Below the pieces are notes generated by a model. It was not told the DNA's origin and searched no databases. It was given only the letters and a program-made list of their open reading frames with translations. Both the position numbers and the translations under genes were made by a program. 64,000 nt of DNA, from assembly GCA_002335055.1 (NCBI GenBank), contig DDCH01000011.1, forward strand, positions 33,516-97,515, written 5' to 3'. Source of the stretch: Sulfurimonas sp. UBA2011. Lineage in GTDB: Bacteria > Campylobacterota > Campylobacteria > Campylobacterales > Sulfurimonadaceae. This document shows, one piece after another, positions 1-8,214 of this stretch; position 1 is the first letter of the stretch; each line of letters starts with the position of its first letter.

Positions 1-505
1 CATTGCTACCATAAACATTAGCGGCAACTATAGTAGTACCAGGAAGGTCTGTATTAATAAGAACAGCTGCATTAAAAGAATTCTGTTCAATGTTCCATGT
101 TTCAGTGTATGCTAATGGAGTATCTAATTTCTGACGACCAATTTTTAAAGTCGTGTTTCCAGTAGTTGCAGCAACATAAGCTTCAGTAATCCAAGTAGCA
201 TCTTTCAGACCGTCATGAGAACCTGCCCACACACCACCAACAACTTCATTTTCAAGACCTAATGTAGTAATATATGTCATACCTGCACCAGCAGTAATAG
301 TAACTCCACCAGTAGATGCAAGTTCAGTAGTAGCATTTAAGTTAAGACTAGCATCACCTTTAGTAGTAGCAGCATGATCAGCTAAAGCATCAACATTTGT
401 TTGATAATAAAGATTTGCATCACCAGTAACTTTTGTGTTTTCAAGTGCCATTGCACTAGAACCGATCAGTAGAGCAGCAACTAAGCTTAATTTCGTAATT
501 TTCAT
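1..505 (-). CDS. Outer-membrane porin, N-terminal part (truncated by window edge)
   Basis: Only the first 168 codons are present; the rest lies before base 1. The start is an ATG at 505 with AAGGA about 8 nt upstream. Residues 1-20 form a clear signal peptide ending near AMALE. The mature part is rich in Thr, Gly, Ala and Val, has no cysteine, and alternates polar and hydrophobic residues. It contains a KIGRQKLDTPLAYTE stretch typical of OprD-like/Opr porins of Campylobacterota, where GRQ marks the start of a barrel strand. The likely role is a general or substrate-specific outer-membrane channel; the substrate cannot be read from this piece. Confidence 0.75.
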   Translation of the reverse strand, partial: MKITKLSLVAALLIGSSAMALENTKVTGDANLYYQTNVDALADHAATTKGDASLNLNATTELASTGGVTITAGAGMTYITTLGLENEVVGGVWAGSHDGLKDATWITEAYVAATTGNTTLKIGRQKLDTPLAYTETWNIEQNSFNAAVLINTDLPGTTIVAANVYGSN

Positions 506-615
506 ATATATTCCTTTTTGTTTTACAAAGTTTCAATTAACAGTATGCTCGTTCTATCCTTAATTTAACATTAAAAATGAACATTTTATTTAAGAATCTT
601 GTTTATGATCCATTT

Positions 616-906
616 ATGAAACAATTTATTGAAAGCACTATTATAATGCTAAGTATAATTTTATTTGTTGGATGTGTCATACTGCTGAAGTTCTACCCTC
701 AGGGAATGAAGGTCTTAAGAGTATAAGTAAATCTAATTCTTTAAAAATAAGATATATAAGTTTGTAGAATATGAGTGGAAAGAAAATGTACTTGAAGATA
801 AAAAAATAATACGAAGATAAAAAAGGTAAAAGTATATTCAGGTAAAAAAACATCTGATGATACTACATCAAATGTAACTAAGCTGGAAAGTCTATTTTCC
901 TTCTAA
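616..906 (+). pseudogene. Possible relic of a small lipoprotein gene (frames broken)
   Basis: This lies in the 386-bp gap between the porin and tpiA. An ATG at 616 opens a hydrophobic, lipobox-like start (MLSIILFVGC) that runs out of frame and stops at 726. A continuation is readable in another frame (AEVLPSGNEGLKSISK, stop 767), then in a third (FVEYEWKENVLEDKK, stop 820), then in the first frame again (KVKVYSGKKTSDDTT) to a stop at 906. GAAGATAAAAAA occurs twice, near 794 and 813, and could be a small duplication. No good ribosome-binding site precedes 616. The reading is my own stitching of short pieces and may be chance; nothing else is visible in this gap. Confidence 0.3.
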
Positions 907-1602
907 CTCTTGTGCATACTCTATCATAGAGCAGAAATGCTCAGTATAGAGTGCTGCACTTCCTACTAAAATACCATCTACATTTTTAAGTGCAAGAACT
1001 TCTTTAGCATTTGTAACTTTAACGCTTCCACCATAAAGAAGTGGTGCGCTAGACTTAACTTTTAGCTCTGTATGAATTTCCTCTATATCTTGAAGTGTTG
1101 GAGTAAGTCCTGTTCCAATAGCCCATACAGGTTCATAAGCGATGATAAGATTTTCATACTCTGTATCTATACCCTTATACTGAGAAGATATATACTCCAT
1201 CATCTCATTCTTACCTGCCTCACGTTTTTCTAAGGGTTCACCTACACAAAAAACTATTTTAAAACCTAAGTCTTTGTAGTAGTTAAACTTTGTGACTAAC
1301 TCTGCTTGCGTTTCACCCAAGATATGACGACGTTCAGAATGACCTATAAGAATTGTTTTAATACAAAACTCTTCTAGGTGAACTAAACCTATCTCACCTG
1401 TAAATGCACCCTCTTTTGTAGCATAGGCATTTTGTGCCCCTGTTACTATAGAAGTATCATTATCATCTAAGCTACTCATCGCAGGAAACACTAATACTTC
1501 TTGAGTAATATTTTTAGATGAGACAAAAGACTCTAGTTCTTCTAAATACTTATTTGTCTCTTTTCTTGTAAAATTTGTTTTTAAGTTTGCTGCGATTATC
1601 AT
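892..1602 (-). CDS. tpiA: Triose-phosphate isomerase
   Basis: Interconverts glyceraldehyde 3-phosphate and dihydroxyacetone phosphate in cytosolic glycolysis/gluconeogenesis. The TIM-barrel landmarks are present in order: AANLKTN with the substrate-binding Asn and Lys near residue 8, IGHSERR with the catalytic His near 90, YEPVWAIGTG with the catalytic Glu near 155 followed by loop 6, and the phosphate-binding YGGSVK and GILVGSAAL near the end. At 236 aa it is slightly shorter than most bacterial TIMs (about 250), as is usual in Campylobacterota. It is the last gene of the gap-pgk-tpiA operon, 4 bp after pgk. Confidence 0.96.
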   Translation of the reverse strand: MIIAANLKTNFTRKETNKYLEELESFVSSKNITQEVLVFPAMSSLDDNDTSIVTGAQNAYATKEGAFTGEIGLVHLEEFCIKTILIGHSERRHILGETQAELVTKFNYYKDLGFKIVFCVGEPLEKREAGKNEMMEYISSQYKGIDTEYENLIIAYEPVWAIGTGLTPTLQDIEEIHTELKVKSSAPLLYGGSVKVTNAKEVLALKNVDGILVGSAALYTEHFCSMIEYAQELEGK

Positions 1603-1606
1603 ATGC

Positions 1607-2806
1607 TTAGTCCTTTTTGACTATGAGTTGTGCTACACCTGGAAGGATTTTTCCCTCTAGTAGTTCTAATGAAGCACCACCACCCGTTGAGATGAAACTC
1701 ATCTCATCATCAAGGCCTATACGTTGTACCAAGTCAGCGGTATCACCACCACCCACAACAGTAGTTGCATAAGAGTCTGCTACAAAGTGTGCTATTTTTG
1801 AACTTCCACGAGCAAATTTTTCCATCTCATAAACACCCATAGGACCATTCCATAAAACAGTTTGAACATCAGCTAAACCTTCACGGTATAGTCTTACACT
1901 TGCGGGTCCGATATCAAGTCCCATCCAATCTTTTGGAATCTCTTGAGAAGTAACTATTTTACTAATAGCATCCGCGCTAAATTTATCTGCAGCAACAATA
2001 TCAACTGGTAGGTAGAACTTTACACCTAGTCTTTTTGCCTCGTCCATTACATCTTGTGCATCATCAAGTAAGTCATCTTCAACTAAAGAAGCACCTATCT
2101 CATAACCCATCTGTTTTAAAAATGTAAAGGCCATTCCTCCACCGATAAATATCTTATCTACTTTTGGAAGAAGATTTTTAAGTGCTTCTAGTTTTCCTGA
2201 GACCTTACTACCTCCAACTATAGCAGCAAAAGGACGTACCGGGTCGTTAATAAGTTTTCCAAAAAACTTTATTTCGCGTTCAAGTAAAAATCCAGCTGCT
2301 TTTTGTGTAGTATCAAAAAAGTGTGTTATAGCTTCAACAGAGGCATGCGCACGATGGCTAACACCAAAGGCATCATTGATATAAAAATCTGCCATATCTG
2401 CTAGTTTTTTAGCAAGTTCTATATCGTTTGTAGTTTCACCCTCTTCGTAACGTAGGTTCTCTAAGAGAATGATGTCACAACACTTCATATCTTTTACTTT
2501 TTGCATTGCATCGGGACCAACGACATCACAAGCAAGAGTTACTTCACGTTTGAGCAGGTGATGTAGACGTCGAGCAATAGGTGCAAGAGAGTATTTCTCG
2601 TTCACCTCACCTTTTGGACGACCTAAGTGTGATGCTAAAATGATGGCACAGTCTTGGTCTAGGCAGTAGTTAAGTGTTGTAAGCGCTGAACGAATACGTC
2701 TGTCATCAGAGATATTTCCAAACTCATCCATAGGAACATTAAAATCACATCTGATAAATACTTTTTTATTTGTTAAGTCTAAATTTTTTATATTTAATAA
2801 TTCCAA
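1607..2806 (-). CDS. pgk: Phosphoglycerate kinase
   Basis: Transfers the acyl phosphate of 1,3-bisphosphoglycerate to ADP, reversibly, in the cytosol. Full length at 399 aa. The N-terminal signature VFIRCDFNVPMD (residues 15-26), the SHLGRPKG substrate loop near 60 and the basic RAHASVEAI region near 155 are intact. The C-terminal nucleotide domain has KVSGKLEAL, VLWNGPMGVYE and GGGDTA. It is the middle gene of the operon, 10 bp after gap and 4 bp before tpiA, so the three lower-glycolysis steps are probably co-transcribed and, in an autotroph-like organism, used mainly for gluconeogenesis (inference). Confidence 0.97.
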   Translation of the reverse strand: MELLNIKNLDLTNKKVFIRCDFNVPMDEFGNISDDRRIRSALTTLNYCLDQDCAIILASHLGRPKGEVNEKYSLAPIARRLHHLLKREVTLACDVVGPDAMQKVKDMKCCDIILLENLRYEEGETTNDIELAKKLADMADFYINDAFGVSHRAHASVEAITHFFDTTQKAAGFLLEREIKFFGKLINDPVRPFAAIVGGSKVSGKLEALKNLLPKVDKIFIGGGMAFTFLKQMGYEIGASLVEDDLLDDAQDVMDEAKRLGVKFYLPVDIVAADKFSADAISKIVTSQEIPKDWMGLDIGPASVRLYREGLADVQTVLWNGPMGVYEMEKFARGSSKIAHFVADSYATTVVGGGDTADLVQRIGLDDEMSFISTGGGASLELLEGKILPGVAQLIVKKD

Positions 2807-2816
2807 GCTGTTTATC

Positions 2817-3818
2817 CTATTTAGAAATATGTAGAGCCATATCTACTAAACGCATTGAATAACCCCATTCATTGTCATACCAAGCCATGATTTTAACCAT
2901 ATCACCACCAATAACTTGTGTTAAATCTTCGGCGACTATAGAACTATACTCACAACCTACGAAATCTTGAGAAACTCTCATATCTTTATCCATAAGTAAA
3001 AGACCTTTAAGGTTTGTCTCTGCCGCTTTATTAAACACTGCTGTCACTTCTTCTCTTGTAGTTTCACGTTTTACTACAACATTTAAGTCAACCATAGAAA
3101 CATCTGGTGTTGGAACACGAACTGACTGACCATGAAGACGACCTTTAAGTTGTGGCATAACAAGGCTAATTGCTTTTGCAGCACCAGTCGTTGTTGGTAT
3201 CATGTTGATAGCACCTGCACGAGCACGACGTTTATCTTTTGAGTGTTTTACATCTAAGATATTTTGGTCATTAGTATAAGAGTGAATAGTTGTCATAAGA
3301 CCTTTTTCTATTCCAAAAGCGTCATCAAGTACTTTTGCAACAGGACCTAAACAGTTTGTAGTACAAGAAGCATTACTTACTATTTTTTGTCCTGCATATA
3401 AGTCATGGTTAACACCCATAACAAAAGTATCAGTCTCAGTATCTTTTGAAGGTGCTGAGAAAAGAACTTTTTCTACACCGTTATCAATGTGAACTTGTGC
3501 AGATTCTTGTGTTAAGAACACACCAGTACATTCTAAAACCATATCTGCACCACAATCAGCAAATTTTAAGTTTTTAGGATCACGGTCTGAGAATACTCTT
3601 ATTTTATGACCATCAATCGTAATGTTTTCATCATCAAGTTGTATAACTTCGCTTTTAAATGTTCCATGAACAGAATCGTTTTTAAGAAGGTAAAGCATCA
3701 TATCCATACTTGCCATATCGTTAATCGCTACAATTTCTACATCGTCTCTGTGTGCAGCTATTCGAGCAACACAACGACCAATTCTACCAAATCCATTAAT
3801 TGCTATTTTGAGTGCCAT
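2817..3818 (-). CDS. gap: Glyceraldehyde-3-phosphate dehydrogenase
   Basis: NAD(P)-dependent phosphorylating dehydrogenase of 333 aa. It has the Rossmann start INGFGRIGR at residues 7-15, the catalytic SNASCTTNCLGP segment near residue 150, a catalytic His in TIHSYTNDQ, and the C-terminal WYDNEWGYS motif. An Asp (AINDMA) at the end of the second strand is usual for NAD-preferring enzymes. It is the first gene of the operon with pgk and tpiA. The start is supported by an AGGAATTC ribosome-binding site before ATG 3818. It is divergent from nadD across about 100 bp, with a TAAAAT-type -10 candidate on this strand near 3850. Confidence 0.97.
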   Translation of the reverse strand: MALKIAINGFGRIGRCVARIAAHRDDVEIVAINDMASMDMMLYLLKNDSVHGTFKSEVIQLDDENITIDGHKIRVFSDRDPKNLKFADCGADMVLECTGVFLTQESAQVHIDNGVEKVLFSAPSKDTETDTFVMGVNHDLYAGQKIVSNASCTTNCLGPVAKVLDDAFGIEKGLMTTIHSYTNDQNILDVKHSKDKRRARAGAINMIPTTTGAAKAISLVMPQLKGRLHGQSVRVPTPDVSMVDLNVVVKRETTREEVTAVFNKAAETNLKGLLLMDKDMRVSQDFVGCEYSSIVAEDLTQVIGGDMVKIMAWYDNEWGYSMRLVDMALHISK

Positions 3819-3865
3819 TAGAATTCCTATAATTATTTAATTGGCTTATTTTATCTACTTTTAGC

Positions 3866-3871
3866 TATAAT
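3866..3871 (+). promoter_or_regulatory. -10 box (TATAAT) for nadD-rsfS
   Basis: TATAAT followed by TCGC, about 50 bp before the nadD start. The same TATAATTCGC string occurs upstream of the DEAD-box gene (13408) and on the other strand upstream of rpsB (40957), which supports it as a sigma-70-type -10 element of this genome. Confidence 0.65.
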
Positions 3872-3924
3872 TCGCATTAAATAGGAATCACTATTGAATT
3901 TACTCAAATGAAAGGTGATTGCTT

Positions 3925-4479
3925 ATGCATAAGAAAAGTGAGACTGTAGCACTTTTTGGAGGTAGTTTTGACCCTCCTCACCTTGGTCATGAAGCTGTTG
4001 TAAAAGCACTTAGGTCCGAGAGTGAAATTGATAAAATTGTTATCATGCCAACTTTTTTAAACCCTTTTAAATCTTCTTCTTTTGCACCGCCAAAGAAACG
4101 ATTAAAGTGGTTAAAAGAGATTTTTAGTACCTTTAAAGATGTTTACATTGACTCTTTTGAAGTACAAAAACATGAAAAAGTTCCAACTATTACAACAGTA
4201 GAGTATCTCTTAGAGAGTTACCAAAGTGTGTATCTAGTTATTGGTGCTGATAATTTAAAAGATTTAAAAAAATGGTACAAGGCAGATGAGTTAGCAAAAA
4301 TGGTTACATTTCTAGTAGCCTCAAGAGATGAGATTTATGTGCCAAAGGAGTTTAAAACACTCTTGGTAAAAGAAGATATCTCATCTACTACTCTAAGAGA
4401 CACAATGAATATAGACAAACTCTCTGCAGTAAACGCAGAAGAAATAATGAACTACTATAAGGAAAAAAATGACAACTAG
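3925..4479 (+). CDS. nadD: Nicotinate-nucleotide adenylyltransferase
   Basis: Adenylates nicotinate mononucleotide to deamido-NAD in NAD biosynthesis. The nucleotidyltransferase signature GGSFDPPHLGH is at residues 11-21 and the second signature ISSTTLRDT near 150, so both ATP-binding motifs are intact. I chose the ATG at 3925 (184 aa) because AAAGGTG lies 7 nt before it; a TTG two codons upstream has no such spacing. The last 11 bp overlap rsfS, a pairing (nadD-rsfS) that is common in bacteria and implies co-transcription. Confidence 0.93.
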   Translation: MHKKSETVALFGGSFDPPHLGHEAVVKALRSESEIDKIVIMPTFLNPFKSSSFAPPKKRLKWLKEIFSTFKDVYIDSFEVQKHEKVPTITTVEYLLESYQSVYLVIGADNLKDLKKWYKADELAKMVTFLVASRDEIYVPKEFKTLLVKEDISSTTLRDTMNIDKLSAVNAEEIMNYYKEKNDN

Positions 4480-4798
4480 AATAGAAAAAATCACAGAAGT
4501 ACTCGATAAAAACAAGGCTGAAGCAATAGAGGTTTTTGACCTAAGAGAAAAAAACTACTTTGTTGATTATGCAATTATAGCTTCATCACTTGGAACAAAA
4601 CATACAACAGCACTCCTTGACCATCTTAAAACTGGACTTAAACCAGCTGAAAATTTTAACAATGTTGATGAGAGTGGTGACTGGGTTGTAATAGACTTAG
4701 GTGATGTTCTAATCCATATTATGACTCCAGAGTATAGAATTAAATACGACATGGAAACATTTTTAAGTGAACTTGGGCAAGTATCTACTTCACTGTAG
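4469..4798 (+). CDS. rsfS: Ribosomal silencing factor RsfS (YbeB family)
   Basis: Binds L14 on the large ribosomal subunit and blocks subunit joining, reducing translation in stationary phase or starvation (family knowledge). The 109 aa match the usual length. The conserved core is visible: DLREKNYFVDYAIIAS near residues 24-39, SGDWVVIDLGDVLIHIM near 69-85, and the YRIKYDMETF tail. It overlaps nadD by 11 bp at the start and converges on mltF with a 14-bp tail-to-tail overlap. Confidence 0.92.
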   Translation: MTTRIEKITEVLDKNKAEAIEVFDLREKNYFVDYAIIASSLGTKHTTALLDHLKTGLKPAENFNNVDESGDWVVIDLGDVLIHIMTPEYRIKYDMETFLSELGQVSTSL

Positions 4799-6194
4799 TA
4801 TTCTTATTTTTATTCTCTAAAATATCCCTGTAATTGTATATAGACTCTACATACTTTACAGGTTCTTCTCCTCTTGCATAACCATATTTTAAATCTCTAT
4901 AGAACTTTTTTTGTGAAAGGAGAGGAAGTACAATTTTTAAATCACTCCATATATTTTCATTAAGTCCAATCTCTCGTGCTAAATGCTGTGCATCTTTAAT
5001 ATGTCCTAGACCTATATTATAAGCTGCAAGTGCAAACTTCAATCTATTTTCACCTAGCACTTCTTTTGGTACAAGCTTTAACATCTGTTTTATATGCCTT
5101 GTTCCACCAACAATACTCTGTTTTGGGTCGAGCCTATTTGTAACACCTAAAAGTTTTGCTGTATTTCTTGTAAGCATCATTAGCCCACGTACCCCTGTAA
5201 AACTTTTTGCTTTTGGATTCCAATGTGATTCTTGATAAGAGATACTAGCGAGTAATGTCCAAGGAATACCAAAACGAGTTGATGCCTCTTCAAATATCTT
5301 TTGATACTTTGGCAAACGACTTTTCATACGTTTATAAAACATTTTAGTATTATAATAATCAAAAAAGAGTACATAAGAGTAATAATGATCTTTAAGTTGT
5401 ATCATTTTACCTTGTTGATTAAAGGTATTTAACCAAGAGTACATATCTGCTTTAAGTTCTGGTGTGTCTTTTTGAAGTAACCAAGAGAGTTGTTCTCTTC
5501 CACTTATAGAAAATGCCATTCTTATCTCTGGATAATAACGTAAGTTAACTGCATACACATTTGAATCAGCAACCGTACAATCTATCTCATGATTTGACAC
5601 CTTCTTTAATAACTCTTCTGTTGAAAGCTCAGTACTAAAAGTAGCATTAATGTCAAAACCATCATTTTGTAAGGACTTGATAGTCTCAGAATAACTCGTA
5701 TCCTTTCCTACCATTATATTGAGCTCTGCTAATTCTTCTACATCACGTGGAAACTTATGTTTACCCATCATACTTCTGTGACAAATCACCTGTTCTTGCA
5801 CTTCAAAGTAAGAAGGCCCAAAATTAAAATCTTCGCTTCTTTGTGGTGTTTTTGCTAAAGATGCAGAAATAATGTCAATATCGGGATTTTTACGGAGTTG
5901 TATAGCTTCTTGAATTGTATGGGCTGAAGTAATATTTAGTTTTACACCTAAATGATTCGCATATGATTTTAATAAATCATATTCAAAACCTGTTGGGCCA
6001 TCAACACCTATGTAGTAAGTTGAAGGAGAATTAAGAAGCACTACATTGAGTACATTTCTTCTTTGTATCTTCACAAGAGAAGATACTTTTTTTATCTTTT
6101 TACCTGGTACATATGCAGAGTTACTTAACCAGCCAAACATAAAGAATGAAGTTGCAAAAAAAGTTACTAAAAAAAGAGATATGTATTTATTCAT
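4785..6194 (-). CDS. mltF: Membrane-bound lytic murein transglycosylase F-like
   Basis: Predicted periplasmic peptidoglycan lytic transglycosylase of 469 aa. An N-terminal membrane segment or signal (residues 5-24) is followed by a family-3 solute-binding domain (about 45-265) and an SLT lysozyme-like domain (about 285-440). The SLT motif includes SYQESHWNP, which carries the catalytic Glu, then GVRGLMMLT and AAYNIGLGHI. The two-domain layout is that of MltF, where the binding domain senses muropeptides. It follows the sensor kinase gene by 23 bp on the same strand, so the kinase pair and this enzyme may share a transcript. Confidence 0.88.
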   Translation of the reverse strand: MNKYISLFLVTFFATSFFMFGWLSNSAYVPGKKIKKVSSLVKIQRRNVLNVVLLNSPSTYYIGVDGPTGFEYDLLKSYANHLGVKLNITSAHTIQEAIQLRKNPDIDIISASLAKTPQRSEDFNFGPSYFEVQEQVICHRSMMGKHKFPRDVEELAELNIMVGKDTSYSETIKSLQNDGFDINATFSTELSTEELLKKVSNHEIDCTVADSNVYAVNLRYYPEIRMAFSISGREQLSWLLQKDTPELKADMYSWLNTFNQQGKMIQLKDHYYSYVLFFDYYNTKMFYKRMKSRLPKYQKIFEEASTRFGIPWTLLASISYQESHWNPKAKSFTGVRGLMMLTRNTAKLLGVTNRLDPKQSIVGGTRHIKQMLKLVPKEVLGENRLKFALAAYNIGLGHIKDAQHLAREIGLNENIWSDLKIVLPLLSQKKFYRDLKYGYARGEEPVKYVESIYNYRDILENKNKNTTVK

Positions 6195-6217
6195 TACAAT
6201 AGTTTACTCTCTAAAAC

Positions 6218-7492
6218 TTATGCAAATATAAAACGATTTACTCCATCTTCATACTCGTGAGCTAAAACCTGTCCATGTGCTTTTAAAATAGAGTCCACAA
6301 GGTAAAGGCCCAGACCAAAACTATTTTTTGATGGGTTTTGTTTTGTAAATGGTTCAATATAGTAACTCAAAGGCTGAGATAAGCAATCACCCCTATTCTC
6401 AAAACAAAGTTCTTCATTTCTCATTAGTATATTGATATGTGCATCATTAGAGTACTTCATCGCATTGTCTATCATATTTTTAATCGCAGTCGTATAGAGT
6501 CTATAATTTGCATGTAATTTTACATCACAGTGTATATCTATACTTACAACATCTCTCTCAACCATAGCCATATCAATAGCCCCATCAATAATGTCTATAA
6601 GTCTATACTCATTAAAATCGCATTTATCATCTAAACTTGTTACTTCTTCAATCAGGGCAAACTCTATAACAAGAGCTTCAAGGCGGTTAAATATACTTGA
6701 AAAACGGTTACGCTGTTTCTCTGAGTCTAACATTTGTGTAGCGATAGTTCCCTTAGTTATAGGAGTTTTAAGCTCATGCATAATGTTTCTCAAAAAAAGT
6801 GTACGAGACTCTAGGATAGAATTTATTTTTCTTCTTGTAGATTCAAGTTCATTTGAAACCAGACCTATCTCATCACAAGAAGAAGTCTCAAATGATATTT
6901 TCATATCACCATCACCAAAAAGTGCAATTTTACGTCTCAAACGGATTAGCGGGCGAAGTTTTTGCAGTACTAAAATAAATGAGGCACTTATTATCAAAAA
7001 AATTGTACTAAAGGCATAAAGGATATTGAGATAATTATAAGGTGTTAACTGCTCATCTTTTATAAGAATTCCCGCATTTTTAGTCTGAATATGAAAGTAA
7101 AGAAGTTTGTTATATCTAATCATAGTAGCACGAAGTTTTGTTACTTTGTTTTGTGTATAAAAACCATTTTCATCATACATCAAAGAAGCACTTAAACTCT
7201 CAAAACCTTCACGTTTAAGAATAGTTCCCTTATCTAGAACTGATTCTTGTTCTTCTGCTGCTTTGACAATTTGCATTTTATAAATAGCAAGATTTGCATC
7301 AAGCATAATCTCAGAATTTTGCCGCTGTTGATGATCTCTATAAATCTGAGTGATTACTGAGTATTTTGTAAAAATATGGTCTATATACTGCTGTTTATTA
7401 AGTTTATAAAACTCCAAAAAAATTGCACTTATACTTATAAGTGATACACTCAAAGCAAAAAGTACAGTAATTAAAACAGCATGTTTTTTCAA
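6218..7492 (-). CDS. Sensor histidine kinase, ArsS-like family
   Basis: Inner-membrane sensor of 424 aa: first membrane helix at residues 7-29, a periplasmic loop of about 120 residues, a second helix near 155-177, a HAMP linker, and a dimerisation domain with the phospho-accepting His239 in RNIMHELKTP. The ATPase domain has MIDNAMKYS (N box) and GLGLYLVDSIL (G2). The H-box surroundings (LRNIMHELKTPITKG) resemble the ArsS family of Helicobacter and relatives, which responds to acid; the signal here is unknown. It lies 11 bp after its cognate response regulator. No copper- or metal-binding motif is evident in the sensor loop. Confidence 0.88.
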   Translation of the reverse strand: MKKHAVLITVLFALSVSLISISAIFLEFYKLNKQQYIDHIFTKYSVITQIYRDHQQRQNSEIMLDANLAIYKMQIVKAAEEQESVLDKGTILKREGFESLSASLMYDENGFYTQNKVTKLRATMIRYNKLLYFHIQTKNAGILIKDEQLTPYNYLNILYAFSTIFLIISASFILVLQKLRPLIRLRRKIALFGDGDMKISFETSSCDEIGLVSNELESTRRKINSILESRTLFLRNIMHELKTPITKGTIATQMLDSEKQRNRFSSIFNRLEALVIEFALIEEVTSLDDKCDFNEYRLIDIIDGAIDMAMVERDVVSIDIHCDVKLHANYRLYTTAIKNMIDNAMKYSNDAHINILMRNEELCFENRGDCLSQPLSYYIEPFTKQNPSKNSFGLGLYLVDSILKAHGQVLAHEYEDGVNRFIFA

Positions 7493-7503
7493 AATCTATC
7501 TCT

Positions 7504-8166
7504 CTACTTTAAAAGTTTATAACCGACACCACGTACAGACTCAATTAGTGCTTTATCACCGAGTTTGTTTCTGATACGGCCAACCATTACATCTATACTT
7601 TTATTTGAAGAGTCTTCATTAATTGCATTTACATTGTGAATAAGATCTTCACGTGATACAACTAAACCTTGTTTACTTATCATATATGAAAGAATACCAA
7701 ACTCTGCATTTGTTAGGTCAATGTTACGACCCTTGTATGTGATAATCATTGTTGCTTTATCACATTTAAAATCACTCTTATTTTCCGCTTTCTCTTCACT
7801 TTTTGCTTCATAACGTCGTAGTACTGAGTGAATGCGTGCTTCAAGTTCTCTAGGATCATAAGGTTTAGGCATATAATCATCAGCACCAAGTTCAAGTGCT
7901 TTAATTTTATCTGTTACGTCTGAACGAGCAGATGAGATAATTATAGGAATATCTTGACGTTCACGAATCGCTTCACAAACTTCTAAACCATCCATACCTG
8001 GAAGTGTTAAGTCTAATATTACGAGGTCAAACTTTTCTAGTTTTAATATACTTACTGCTTTAAAAGGGTCATCTTCAGTGATAACCTCAAACTCAAATTG
8101 TTCGAGATACTCTGTGAGTATCTCCGCTAGTTCCAAGTCATCTTCAATCATTAATATTTTATTCAT
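7504..8166 (-). CDS. OmpR-type response regulator (partner of the downstream kinase)
   Basis: Receiver domain at residues 1-115 with the acidic pair EDD (8-10), phospho-acceptor Asp52 in VILDLTLPGMDG, a Ser/Ala switch in ISSAR, and a Lys in PKPYDP near 102. A winged-helix DNA-binding domain follows (about 130-220) and ends in SVRGVGYKLLK, the classic OmpR/PhoB C-terminus. The 220-aa length is normal. It is 48 bp downstream of feoB on the same strand, so read-through from the iron operon is possible (inference from spacing only). Confidence 0.93.
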   Translation of the reverse strand: MNKILMIEDDLELAEILTEYLEQFEFEVITEDDPFKAVSILKLEKFDLVILDLTLPGMDGLEVCEAIRERQDIPIIISSARSDVTDKIKALELGADDYMPKPYDPRELEARIHSVLRRYEAKSEEKAENKSDFKCDKATMIITYKGRNIDLTNAEFGILSYMISKQGLVVSREDLIHNVNAINEDSSNKSIDVMVGRIRNKLGDKALIESVRGVGYKLLK

Positions 8167-8214
8167 ACATTGAGTTTAACAGAGTTTGTTAATGTTTTGG
8201 TAAACCCTCTGCAT

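Noticed and set aside
3919..3924. TTG start for nadD two codons upstream of the ATG
   Set aside because: The ribosome-binding site AAAGGTG is correctly spaced for ATG 3925 and too close to the TTG.
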